A stretch of 64,000 nt of DNA, taken from NCBI GenBank assembly GCA_025201345.1, contig JAIXMG010000001.1, positions 310,001-374,000 of the forward strand, written 5' to 3'. How positions within the stretch are numbered: position 1 is the first letter of the stretch; every line of letters starts with the position of its first letter. This DNA is from Thamnidium elegans (taxonomy: Eukaryota; Mucoromycota; Mucoromycetes; Mucorales; Mucoraceae). A program made the position numbers and the translations under genes. The notes beneath the pieces were generated by a model. That model ran no database searches. It was not told where the DNA came from and saw only the letters and a program-made list of their open reading frames with translations. Below, piece by piece: positions 39,647 through 51,228 of the stretch.

Positions 39647-40099
39647 TTATTTAAATAATAAGAAATATGTATAAATCAATAAAAACATTGTATAAGAGGT
39701 TTAAAAAGTATATATGCATATTGTAGAATTTTATAATTGTTTTATCATTTTGTCCCCTTTTTTCTCTCTTTCTTTTCTTTATAATTGTATATGATAAGAA
39801 TATAGATACTTTAATCGTTGTTCTTTAAACTAATACGTACGTAATAAATCGTATGATGGTTTCTCTTCTTACACTGATGGTTATTTATGTATTAATGGTT
39901 TCTTGGTGGTGCTTCTGTATTAAATGACTAATTTCTACTAATGGACTTTCTTTTGCTGGTTAACTTTTCTATTGTTACGCTGCTGACGTTGGACGGTGTG
40001 ATGGTATACTTGAGCTAGGGTTTGGTCCTTGATAAGTCTTTTCTCGTTGGTATGGTCTTTCTTTGTTGGTAATGTATTTTATTGTTGGAAAAAAGCGAA
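39647..40099. other. Intergenic, T/G-rich imperfect repeats
   Basis: Plus-strand sequence at about 39850-40085 repeats short motifs such as ggtttctt, ttggtggt, ttttgttggt and gttggtatgg. It borders the foldback element and may be an old simple-repeat array. No ORF of note. Confidence 0.4.
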
Positions 40100-41420
40100 A
40101 GAATAGCAAGAAGAAAAGAGCAACTGTGGTGTGATAATTACTGCTAAAAAAAAAGCTAACTGAGGTATCGCAGTTTAAAAATCGCTCACATAAGAAAACA
40201 CTGCTAATTTCAGCAGTTATAATAAATAATGGTCTTTAATTTATTAAAAAACAGAAAACGCGTTTCGGACCCAAGTTGTATAATACAAAATAGTTGTTTT
40301 GAATATATCTTTGATAAAAAAAATTAAAAGCGTATTTTTTTGTTTTTTTTTTCGATTTTCATTTTTGGGGTCAACCTCTTTTGTTTTTTGGTCAAAAATC
40401 ACGGTTTTTTTTTACAATTACAATGGGTTCAATTTGCCTTTCTTTGTATAAAAACCAAGGATAGTAAAGTACTCGTTTAGACGCATCTAATCCATTTTAA
40501 ATCAAATTTTTAATTCAAAAATTGAAAGTGTAATCACTGTTTAAAAATAGTTTTTTTTTTTGGAAAAAATGACACGCGTTTTTTGTGTAACTATTTTTCT
40601 CAATTTTTTCATTTACGTGATTACGTAAAATGTATTTTTCTACTACTATTTTTGGTTATAGCAACGATTACAGATCTTTAAAAACCCTTTATTGTTTATC
40701 TATAAATAAAAGCGTTACAACCAAAAATGAGCGAGAAAACGCGCTTTAAAGAAAACACTATTTTAAGTTCCGCTTAACTCGAATTTTAGTAAAAAAAAAA
40801 AACGTCTTTAAACATTGATCACTTGCTCAGTGTTTTTAGTAAAAATATATTTTTAGATGGATTAAATGCGTCTAAAAGAGTACTTTATTAGAATTAAATT
40901 TTTCACAAATAAAAGCAAAGTAGATCCGGAGTAATTGCAAAAAAACTGAGAAAAAAAATCGAAAAACAAAAGGGGTTGACCCTCCAAAATGATCAAAAAT
41001 GGCCAAAAATGAACACCCGAAAAAAAGTAGAAAAATCGAGAAAAATATGAAATAACAAGCGGTTTTCAATATTTGATGTTAAAGACAATGTCTTGGCGAC
41101 TAACTTTTACTAAGTAACTTGGGCAAAAGAACCATTTCCTGACTTTTAATTATACAAAGAAAACACCTTATTTTAAACACTAATAAAATTACTTTTTTTA
41201 GAAGTGATGCCTGGATGTTCGTGTAAAAACGAGTGTTTTAGAAAGGATAACGGACGAACAATGATGGGTTATAATAATTTAAATAGTTCCTGGACCTACC
41301 CAAGCTATTGTATAGAAAAGTATGTTGAATATCTTTTTTTATGAGAGCTCAAACATTACATTCTATTAAAAACTTTATTGTCATCAATTAAAATAGTACA
41401 GAGCTACTATGTATTAAAAT
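40100..41420. repeat. Foldback-type inverted-repeat element, copy 2 (inverted)
   Basis: Reverse-complement of 1-1310: it begins agcaagaagaaaagagcaac and ends near cagagctactatgtatt. Its own arms, at about 40370-40575 and 40780-40990, are mutual inverted repeats. Small substitutions and indels separate it from copy 1, so the insertions are not very recent. The only open frame (40872-41069, -) is Phe-rich noise. This copy gives both ends of the element, unlike copy 1, which touches the window edge. Confidence 0.78.
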
Positions 41421-41649
41421 GAGACATAGTTAATTACTTTGTATGATTTATTTCACTATACTCTCTCTATCATTTCGATCCTTATTCTTTGTTTTTTTAT
41501 GAATAACATTGATAGATAATATACTCTCGAAAACTAAAAGCTTTCATACAATTTCTTCATAAATTAAATAAACGCATATCAAAATTAGTTGAAAATTTCC
41601 TATTTATTATTGCTTTATACATATACCTAGTATTTTTGTGAAATCGGAT

Positions 41650-41744
41650 TCCATCCTTAAATTGAATAGCGGTAATAGCGGTGTTAAAGTAGGAGACTGA
41701 AGACATCCTGGAGAAATCCACCCTTGAATAGAGCCGCTACTGTA
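41650..41744 (+). mobile_element. Tc1/mariner-type terminus, copy 3
   Basis: From ggattccatccttaaatt to aatagagccgctactgta this matches the interior and right end of the MITE-like element at 12 kb (shared gtgttaaag...gaaatccaccctt...agagccgctactg), again ending in TA. A partly duplicated inner motif (ccatccttaaattgaatagcgg) suggests a rearranged end. The left end is not found. Confidence 0.6.
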
Positions 41745-41759
41745 TTTTATTTTTTTATT

Positions 41760-42215
41760 TTTTTTGAAAGCAAGACTACCATGAACAGTAAGTAATACAA
41801 GTGAGGGTACTAAACATTCTGAGCTTACGCGTTCTAGAGCAATTAGTGATTTAATCGTTGAAAAGAATGTGTTTTATTTAAAGTCTCCATCAGACATATC
41901 TAGAGAGCTTCATATTCCAAAGCCGACTGTAAAGAAAATAATTGATCGATACATAACTCCGGATACTACTGACGAAATACAAGCGTATGGGCGGTAATTT
42001 GAAAAGTATTATAAAGGAGGGGCACAAATGAGCTATCATTGGCATAATTAATAATAACAATACCATTACCTTCGGAAGAACTTCGGCACGAAATTATTCA
42101 GGGTTTGAAGATATAACTCATGTTAGTATTGCTACTTTGTGCAATTATTTTAAGCGTCTGAGGTCAGGTTGTCCCTGAAGAGGTTGATACCCATGGAAGA
42201 AAAAAGAGATAATCC
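41760..42215 (+). pseudogene. Truncated Tc1/mariner transposase, N-terminal part
   Basis: One frame from about 41790 reads ELTRSRAISDLIVEKNVFYL, SPSDISRELHIPKPTVKKII and DRYITPDTTDEIQAYGR, a helix-turn-helix DNA-binding region, and stops at about 41995. After a frameshift, KYYKGGAQMSYHWH and later ITHVSIATLCNYFKRLRSG (about 42117-42173) follow, matching the hinge and second helical part of such transposases. Stops and frameshifts separate the pieces, and no DDE/DDD catalytic domain follows before the MOD5 gene. It lies outside the transposon end at 41744, so it may belong to another copy. Confidence 0.65.
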
Positions 42216-42412
42216 AGATAATTTGCTCTTTCAAAGTATGGTGTGGAGTCTTGTCAGGTCAAGATCGTTAGCGGGGATGGGGGTAAGAAACTTGATAGGT
42301 AAATTGGGGTTAAAAACATTTACAAAAATTATAATGTAACAGTCACTTTCTACTGTATTTCCATACATTTTTCTCCATTCCTTTTTCTTTTTCTTTTTTT
42401 TCAAGTAAAACC

Positions 42413-44128
42413 ATGTCAGCCATGAGAAAAATAGCTACAGTTGTTGGTAGCTCTGGTATTGGAAAGTCCAAGTTAGCAGTTGAATTATGTAAAGCGTTAT
42501 CGGGTCAAGTTATTAACGCTGACGCTTTGCAGGTAAAGTTTGGTGGGAAGGGGAAAGACAGCACCAAAAATATAAAAAAAATATAAGTGTATTCATAGTC
42601 TGATAGGTATACAAAGGTCTAGATATTATTACCAATAAAATGCCTTTAAATGAAAGAGAAGGTATTAAGCATCACTTGATGGATTTTTTGGAAACAGAAG
42701 AGGAGTATCAAGTTACTTCTTTTTTAAAAGATGCCTCACAAAAAGTAGCAACAATACACGTATATATCCATGGAACTTTGTACCAACCTTTTTTTTTTTT
42801 TTTTTATGTGTAGATAGAATCTATATCTGAAGAAAAACAATTACCTGTTGTAGTCGGCGGAACAAATTATTATATACAATCGTTACTTTGGAATAACACA
42901 ACTATCGGAAAACAAGAAAACCGTGAAGCTAGTCCTGATGAGATCGATAGCAATTTTCCTGAATTTGATCAATTGGAAACACCCGAATTATACCAACGAT
43001 TATCAAAAGTAGATCCAGTTATGGCTAATAAATGGCATCCATCCGACAGAAGAAAAATATTGCGTAGTTTACGAGTATTTTATCAAACTGGAAAACCACA
43101 AAGTGAAATAATCAAATCTCAACGCGATCACTACGAAACACATGGATTAGATCCAAGATATAAGGCATTGGTATTTTGGATCTATTCAGACCCACAAAAG
43201 TTAAACCCTCGATTAGATGCTCGTGTAGACCAAATGATTGAAACTGGATTATTTGATGAAATTAAGGATTTAAGAAACCAAGTCGTACAGGGACATGTAA
43301 AATTACCAAAAGGATTTGAATTAGAAAAGTATCAAAGAGGATTATGGCAAGCAATTGGGTATAAGGAATTCGATGCTTATTTTTTTGCGTTAGAGGAAGG
43401 AAACAAAGATCCTGCTGAATTAGAAAAGATTAAGGTAGAATGTACTGACCGTATGAAGGCTGCTACAAGAAGATATGCGAAGTCTCAGATCAAATGGATT
43501 AAAAACAAACTATTGCCTACTGCTTTAAATGCAAAAAATAACGATGTAATTGTGTACTGTTTAGATGCAGGAGGTATGTAGATTATTGCGATCGATTTTT
43601 TTCTTTTATCCTAGTTTTTAAATTTGTGTATATGTAGACCTGGAAACATGGGATACAAATGTGAGAGAAAAGGCTGTTGAAATAGCTAAATGTAAGTAGC
43701 TGAAATGATCAAAATTAAAACAAATAGAGAATTAAACCTTTTTAACTTGTATCTGCTAGTATTTTTGATGGACCTACCATTACCTGATCCTGCAAGTTTG
43801 AGCGAAACAGCATCACAAATGTTGGCACAGTTAAATCCAGTACTAGAGTATGCGTTTTCATTACTATTATTTAGACGTTACTAACTAACTGCTATTTTTT
43901 TTTTCTAGTACACAAACTAAAATTTTGACTTGGAATAAGCATACATGTGAAACCTGTAAAACAGATAAAGGTGAACCACTCGTTTTAAATGGTGATCAAG
44001 AATGGGAACAACACAAGAAGGGTCGTCACCATCGAAAGTACTTGAAGCATTTGCGAGTAGAAGAAAAGCGAAAAGCCTATCTTGAATCCAAAAAAAAGGA
44101 ACAAGAAGAACAGACCACTATAGAATAA
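42413..44128 (+). CDS. MOD5: tRNA dimethylallyltransferase (isopentenyltransferase)
   Basis: Transfers dimethylallyl from DMAPP to N6 of A37 in tRNAs reading UNN codons; acts in cytosol and mitochondria in yeast. Six exons: 42413-42532, 42607-42759, 42814-43573, 43638-43691, 43760-43847 and 43909-44128, giving 464 aa. The P-loop is GSSGIGKS at 12-19, with a Ser-Ile where T/S-G is usual. QVINADALQVYKGLDIITNK, VVVGGTNYYIQSLLW, YQRGLWQAIGYKEF and CTDRMKAATRRYAKSQIKWI are family motifs. A C-terminal C2H2 zinc finger (C405, C408, H427, H433) is typical of eukaryotic enzymes. Met1 and Met4 both could start, as alternative starts do in yeast MOD5. Begins 200 bp after the transposase relic. Confidence 0.94.
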
Positions 44129-44136
44129 TAATAGAA

Positions 44137-44140
<4 letters not shown>

Positions 44141-44171
<31 letters not shown>
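44141..44171. repeat. (GA)n microsatellite
   Basis: About 15 uninterrupted GA units sit 12 bp after the MOD5 stop, within its likely 3' UTR. Confidence 0.9.
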
Positions 44172-44172
<1 letters not shown>

Positions 44173-44962
44173 ACGAGTTAAATATGTACCTAATTTTAAA
44201 AGAACTTGTTTTAAATAATCGAAACTAATGCATAAGTAAAGCTTTCGTATACTATGAAAACCTATTCTGTATACAATTAAAATAAAATGCGTTTTATAAA
44301 CTACATCGCGCCCCTTTAAACAATAGAAATCACTTTTTTTTTTTTTATAAAACTTTTTGCCTTTTTGACATCCGAAACAGAAACCCGAAATTTGGGTTAA
44401 GTAAAAAAGCGAAGTATCAAAAAGAGCATATCTTTTTTTTTTAAAAAAAAAAAAAAAAGGAAAAAAGAGTGGTATATAAAGAAATTGTGTATAATATGAT
44501 AGAAGGTATGGTATCGAAGACACATATTTGGGAATGTAGCAAGTCGTTAAAGATCGAAATGATCCTAAATATCGTCCGATCAATTTGACCGTCCAAGTAC
44601 TTTGATGTTGTACAGAATACAGGAGCATTACGAACTCCTTCTAAATATAAATACATCTATTTTTTTATTGAAATAAAAAAACTTCCCAAACCCAACTCTT
44701 TTTCCATTTTTCTTAATTAGATAAAATCGCTATTAAAAAGCCCATAGTTATACTTAGTAAACTGCACATTGATAGTCGTAAATCCCACTGACTAGGTAAA
44801 TATTGACTTGTATGCCAAAATGCAATTTCAACTCAAATTAATCTGACTCTTTTACTCTGTGTAATAGCTCTCTATCTCTTTATTTTATCAATACTTCTCT
44901 TTGTGGTCTTCTTTGATACTTTATTGCATGCCTTTTTTATTCAAAAGCCTACAAATATAAAA
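44172..44962. other. Intergenic between MOD5 and HSF
   Basis: The 183-aa minus-strand open frame covering this interval (44077-44628) is made of homopolymer and GA-repeat translation and lacks a domain; rejected as a gene. The region must carry the HSF promoter; no convincing heat-shock element array was seen. Confidence 0.45.
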
Positions 44963-46440
44963 ATGTCTACTACCGATAATGGCCTATCCTCCACTTGTGC
45001 AATTAGTCGCAAAAGATCTTTTTCATCCACCACGACAGCTTTTAATTCAATCGCTGGAAATTGCACCACAATTAACTCTACCAATCTATCTATTGATGAT
45101 AAAACCACAATAAAGACAAATAACGAGCAGACTTTCGGGAAAAGAAAGAAACTGCAAGATCAAAATGAGGTAGAATATCTTATGGCTACTACGACCACTC
45201 GTCGTCGTCGTCGTCGCCAGGTAGTAATCGATCAGTCGCGTACAACCACGACAACTACACATGTTGAAAGGAGTTCTCGTAAATCTTCTTCGCAGCGCAG
45301 TATTCCCGCGTTTTTGCATAAATTATACAAGTAAGTACCAAATTCTTTTATATATCACATTATGGGTGTGTTGTGTCCAATGACAAATAAAAAAAAGGGG
45401 AAAAGATAAATGAATAATGGGGGGAGGGGGATTATTTTATACTTGGGAACAGAATCAAACAGAAAGGTATAGAATAGTATAGAACAATGGAGAAAGGAAG
45501 AAGAACCACATATTTTCTTTATACGAACCAATATTAAAATTGTTATTATTATTATTTAGTATGGTAAATGATTCATTAACAACTCAATCCATTCGATGGT
45601 CAAAGGATGGTAATTCTTTCTTAGGTAGGTATATATAAAAAAAATAGTTTGCTGGTTAATTTCTTTTATTAAGTGTTTTTTTTAGTGGAAGACCACGAAA
45701 AATTTGCAGAATTGGTACTACCAAGATTTTACAAACACAACACGTTTGCCTCATTCGTGCGTCAATTGAATATGTACGATTTTCATAAGATCCCACACAT
45801 ACAGCAAGGTGTTCTGACTACCGTAGATAATACAGAAAATGAGCTTTGGGAGTTTAGTCATCCAAATTTTAAGAGAGACCGTCTGGACCTCCTCGCTTCG
45901 ATCGCAAGAAAGAGAAATAAAGATCGTAATGCGATAGATATGGAAACTATGGATCTTAGTTCTGTCGTAAAAGAGTTTTCTGTAATTAAAAAACATCAAA
46001 CAAATATCTCTGACGATTTAAAAAATCTACAAAGAGATAATGAAATACTTTGGAAAGAAGCTTTGGCAACAAGAGTAAATCATTCAAGACATCAAGAGGC
46101 GATTTCAAAGATTCTACAGTTTCTTACTGTCGTTTTTTCTAATGGTTTACCTCAATCAAATAACGCCATGATTAACGATCAATTACAGCAGCTACGACAA
46201 CAGCAGGGTCCACAAGAAAAAAACAAACAAAACGATTTATCCAATAATCTTGAGTGCCTTTTCTCCTCTCCCCAGATAAATACTGTTGGAAATTCTGGCT
46301 CGGATTCTACCAGTACAAGTGAAAATGAGAACAACTTGGAAGATGATTTTGAAACTAGTAACTCTGGCAATGATTTAATGAAAAACGATATAACTCAAAG
46401 TAAGTAGCATATACTATTTAGTGGGGGGGGGAATCCGCAA

Positions 46441-46472
<32 letters not shown>

Positions 46473-47395
46473 TAGATATCCATTTGCCTTTTAACCAAGA
46501 AAATTTCCATACTGAGCATTTCTATAGTGAGCTCGATAATATTAAAGTCCTAGACGAGTCAACTTCCTCTGTCTTTCATACTACGCTCCTAGAAAAAGAA
46601 AACTATAACTATACTAGTAGATCTGCTGAAGTAATCGCCAACGATATAAACGAGTTACAATATGATGTTAAAACCCTTGTTTCTCGGCTTGGAGTTGATC
46701 CAGAAACATTTTCTGATAAACCAGTCGAGTTTGAAGGTTGTAATAACATGATATCATCAGCTTCTAAAAATGACAAATTAAGATTATTAGAGTTAGCAGC
46801 TACACGCGTATCACCTCAAATGCAAACTTTAACCCAGTTTACTCATTCAGGTGATACCAAATCACCCCATCAACCTATGCAACGTTCATTAAACCAACTT
46901 AATTCACATCATGTCCCTTGCACCTTGTCTATTCATTCGTCCAATAGTAGTTCTAATCCCGGTTCTTTAACAGCTGTCGAACTGTACTGCGCAGACCCTG
47001 ATGCAACAAAGCCGGTGCGTAATTTTTACCAATCAAACACCATTCCGACAACGACTTCCAAAATTAGTGTTCGCTCTGTAAACAATCAACTCGATTGTAC
47101 CTTTTTTGAAAGCAATACATGTACTACTACCAAACCGAATTATGATTTAGAATGCAGTGATTATCCGTCAGATAAACTATTTCGAACTAATATATCAATT
47201 CAACAACGTTTACAAACTAGTAAATATCATCCGCTGCATCACTCCTATAACCCTTCCAACTTAAACTATTGTCACTCGCTGGACCAAGGGCCTTCCTATA
47301 CTAGTCAACAAATACATCATACATCTTTTAATGACATGCCTAATAGCTCTGTATCTTCCTATCAAGCTACATATCACCCTTTCACTAACTCCTAG
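44963..47395 (+). CDS. Heat shock factor-type transcription factor
   Basis: HSF-family regulator binding nGAAn arrays. Exons 44963-45330, 45560-45624, 45686-46399 and 46476-47395 give 688 aa. A Ser/Thr-rich N-terminus with a RRRRRR tract precedes the winged-helix DNA-binding domain (about 114-215): IPAFLHKLYNMVND, IRWSKDGNSFLV, LPRFYKHNTFASFVRQLNMY, DFHK and LWEFSHPNFKRDR. A coiled-coil region follows (about 250-300; DDLKNLQRDNEILWKEALAT), equivalent to HR-A/B trimerisation. The long C-terminus is Ser/Asn/Thr-rich, as in activation domains. A TTC-to-GAT change gives NMYDFHK rather than NMYGFHK. An upstream in-frame ATG at 44903 could add 20 residues. Hsf1 versus a paralogue is not decided. 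Confidence 0.9.
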
Positions 47396-48272
47396 TGTTT
47401 GCAGTAAATAGTAATAATAATTAAGGTGATGGACGAAAACTTTTTTTTTTTTTTTTTTATGAATCAAGATATAAAGCAATAATTTTATGTATATGAATAG
47501 AACACAACACACACACATATGATCAAAGTAAATAAAAAGTATATGCGTACTATGTATAAGCTCAAGCAAATTTTAAGTTTCAATTATATACATAAAAAAA
47601 AAAAGAGTTTATTATGTACTTTATTTGTCATGAGGCTCCCATAGGATCGCTTTATTTGCGAGAGTTTATGTAATTTTTACGGATGAGATAATAATTTCTT
47701 ACAGTACAGCAGCACGCTTATGCCTTACATTATATACATTTGGGATACAATCTCACTCTTTTGGGGAGATTATGGTGTTCCTATGCTACGGTAGTATAGT
47801 AAAAGAAAGAGGTATACCTTTTTTTTGAAAAAAAAAACATGGGAAATTAAGTAATATGATCGATTCAATATATTGCTATGTCTATTTTTTACTGTATAAA
47901 AAAAAATTACATAATCCGATTCTTTTACACAAGAAAAAGGGGTAAATATATTAGATTACGTCAATAGAGTGGTTATTTAAACCACTCTAGCATTTTAAAC
48001 GTATCATGATCTCATCATGTTCCCGAAAAAATAAGCGAGAATTCTAGAATTGGCAGGTGATAGAACGTCTACAGATTACCTCAAACGTAAACTTCAATCT
48101 AATTGTGCTAACTGGTAACACCAAGTCATCATGTCAACCAATTTTGATCTATTCATACTTTATAACCACGAACCCCCCCCCCCAAATCAAACCATGTTTT
48201 AACGTATCTGTATATTAATTTATACTCCCTTTTTTTTTTTTATAGTGTTCAATTCCCCTTTTTTTTTTTTTA
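47396..48272. other. Intergenic with a perfect hairpin
   Basis: AT-rich. At 47965-47989, tagagtggtt and aaccactcta form a perfect 10-bp stem with a 5-nt loop. It is 570 bp after the HSF stop, so a terminator-like role for HSF is unlikely. No gene is supported. Confidence 0.5.
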
Positions 48273-48273
48273 G

Positions 48274-48754
48274 AAAAAGAAAACTCCCTATTATGTTTCC
48301 GCTCGACTCCGTATCACGTAGATCCGCCAATTTTTCTTGTGCTCGTGGGACAAAACAACAATAGTACATCCGCACATGAAAATGATGCAAGAAGTTTTTT
48401 TCCCTTTTACCAATCAGGCGGCATTCCGTGTACTACGATCGAAATTAATACTCCTCAAGTGCCTTTGAAAAAAACTATGCCAAAAGTAGAATATACAACA
48501 ATCGGGTGTATTCGCTTGGTACAGTTTTGTCGTGGGTACTTTTTTTTTTTTTTTTTTTATATATATATATATATGTAAAATTGAATGGTTATGTATGCTG
48601 GAATAAAGGTCCGTCTTATCTTTATCATCAATAAAGTACATCTCATCTTATGCAATACAGGCCTACCTATAGAGTATTATATAAAGCCTATATCAATAGC
48701 TCCGTTTCTATTCGCTATTCGTGGTTCTCAATATATAAAAAAAGATGACAAAAG
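48274..48754 (+). other. Orphan spliced ORF candidate or pseudogene
   Basis: After a T12 tract and AG acceptor at 48273, an open frame to 48535 reads STPYHVDPPIFLVLVGQNNN, then FFPFYQSGGIPCTTIEINTP and VEYTTIGCIRLVQFCRG. A GTACTT donor and an ACAG acceptor at 48660 could join it to either of two frames, giving a tail of about 30 residues or a longer Lys-rich tail ending at 48941. No 5' exon with a clear start is found; ATG 48131 opens a 23-codon frame that stops before a possible donor. The composition is more coding-like than its surroundings, but I recognise no domain. It may be a lineage-specific or decayed gene. Confidence 0.3.
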
Positions 48755-48941
48755 CTTAAATAATTTATTTAAGAGATATAACAAGTATGCAAATACCAAA
48801 AGAAAAAAATGTATGCCTTATATATTTCTAAGAGAGATTGTAAATATTCACTGCCAACGAGAATCGCGAATAAAGATTAAGGTTTCTTATCGAAGGATAA
48901 CAATTTTTTTTTTTGGTTATCAAGAAAATCAAATAACGTGA

Positions 48942-49640
48942 TGATGCGGTAGATTGCAAATACGCTGACTGAGTTAAAACTTGTAATGGTATATATAAAA
49001 AAAATATATACATATACGTAAAGTTACCATATATTTTTGTTTACATATTTTAATGTCATAAATGTATACTTTTTTTCCATTAAAATATCCCTAACATAAA
49101 CAATAGTAAAGAGGAATACAAGTATAGAAATATAAATCAGTTTATGGAAATAAATTTAAGTTGCTTAACCTATCGTTTTTATTGAAACGGGAATAAGCTT
49201 TTCCTGCGATTGAAATATCCAATAAAAAAGGCTGATCTGATTATGACACAGAAAATCCGAGCATGAAACTAGTTGGTACACCTATTAATTTATAGCTCAG
49301 AATTAATGCAAAGTTTGTTGTAATATTTTATATGACCGAGATACGTAGGTAGTATCACAAATTATTATATTATACATACTAGAATGCATTGAGAAAGGCT
49401 TATGTACAACACTCGTGATTATCTCTTTTTAACCAAACAGTTTACGTTCAACATCAAGCAAAGTAAATCATGTTGAACGTTGAGCGAAATAGCTTGAATC
49501 TCTCGAAATTGGACCCAGTGTAATTATGTTAACGCTCATTCAAAATTAAGGTGGAGAGATAACCTTCCTCTCATTGTATCCCTCTCTCTTGTGATATCTT
49601 AATACTTATCTACAACTTGTATATTAAAGCAACCATGTGC
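48942..49640. other. Intergenic with a long-armed hairpin
   Basis: At 49444-49454 and 49470-49480 an 11-bp perfect inverted repeat (acgttcaacat / atgttgaacgt) encloses a 15-nt loop. It could be a protein-binding dyad or part of a small element. Otherwise AT-rich without ORFs. Confidence 0.45.
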
Positions 49641-49943
49641 ATCGGTTCAATCAATGGAGTTTTTAGACAGGAGGCCAAGATGAAAAAGATTGTTTGATAC
49701 AGGCTACTTTTTATTAGTCATTTTGGCAAGAAGAGCTCTTATGCCTGGGACGTTGCTTAAGGACATGAAGAAGAATATTAGATATAGTTAAACTCTTTTA
49801 AAAGGTGTATATATATATATATAAAAAGTACTTACTGGTATACATTGTATAAAGAAAAAAGAAAAAGAGAAAGAGAATTTGTTTTTCTTTATAAAAAAAA
49901 TGATAGATTGATAAAATAGGCCTATTTACTCATGCTGTTTATT
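49641..49943 (+). pseudogene. 3' tail of the repeated relic family, copy 2
   Basis: A short frame KKSSYAWDV near 49728-49757 corresponds to KKSSYSRW in the decayed gene at 3 kb, and is followed at 49769-49943 by the shared tail (gaagaatattagatatag ... ataggcctatttactcatg). The upstream coding body is missing or unrecognisable, so this is a 5'-truncated copy. 5' truncation with a shared 3' end is seen with LINE-type retrotransposition, but no reverse transcriptase is visible. Confidence 0.55.
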
Positions 49944-51228
49944 TATACATGTGTCAGACTCAGAGAAAAAATTACTCTGTGTAGTCCTATCTTTAAGTGA
50001 AGCTAGCTAAAGGAAAATGATTGGACGACAAAAAGTTTGAACGGACAAAGATATTCTTGAACATAAATCACTGTATCCCGATCATTAACGGAGAAAGTGT
50101 AAGCATATTAAAATATTGATTTCCGACCTTATCCGAATACCTGTACAGAGATATAAACATGAAGAAAGTAAAAAAAAAAGCAGGGACGAGATAAGCTAAA
50201 TACGGTACAACAAGCAAAAAAATTGATAGAGATTGAATGAAAATGTTTGATTGGATAAACTCATCTAGAGTATTACTAGAAAAGGAAAGTGTTACGTAAA
50301 TCGACATTAAAATTAAGGACGTGATAGAGAATGCTTAAAAAGACTGTCTCATGCTAAAAAAAAATTAATAATTGAAAATACCTCTATTTTGAGGTAACTA
50401 TAAACAGTGTATATTATTATAAAGGAAAAAAGCTATAAAATAATAACGTTTGTTTGATAAAAGTGATAAGTATAATAAGCTATAAAGACAGTCATTTTTT
50501 ATTGATGTTTACCACCCGTTATCTTATCATACAACATTTGTAAAACCGGGTTAAAAAAAAAAAAAAAACTAAAAGATCTTGTGTTCCTTTAACCTTTATT
50601 ATCCGTCAAATAAAGTAAACTTTTGATCTTCAAACATATATATATATATATATATCTAACATTATACTGTATATTTTATCACTGGTTAATTTCAATAATG
50701 ATTTTTTATTCCATAATTTACTATATTAATGACATCAAGATTAAATCTAACTGCATCCGAGTAGATTTGAGGGATACATTTGTAAACATCTATTCATCAA
50801 TATGCTAAAGAACTGTATGGCATGTGACCATGGAACTTCCAATTTAGTATGCTATTGTTACACCACACGATAATCATTGGTCCTCTGTGCACAAAGATAA
50901 GAAAGTTGTTGATATGAAACCTATAATTTCTGCTGTACATTTACTTTTTAAAAAAAGGGTATATATATACAGTTCAACTAGTATCAAATTTATTCTGTTT
51001 TTTCCTTTCTTTTTCTTCTTCTTTTTTAAATTCTTATATTCTTTTTCATTTCTCTTTAAAAAAAACTTTTTTTTATATTTATATATTTCTCCCCTCCCTC
51101 AGTACATATATATATACTTATAAAACAAAAAATTATACATACACAAAAAGAGAAATTTTACAGTATACAAGTAGTACCAATACCCCCCAACTCTATTATA
51201 CATAAAGAAAAACAAATAAATAAATTTA
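49944..51228. promoter_or_regulatory. Upstream region of GLT1, no other gene
   Basis: AT-rich, with (TA)n at 50636-50656. The last 180 bp before the GLT1 start (51050-51228) are rich in pyrimidines followed by A-rich leader (aaagaaaaacaaataaataa), a typical leader for an abundant fungal mRNA. A short plus-strand frame near 50887 (DKKVVDMKPIISAVHLLF) has no family match. Confidence 0.4.
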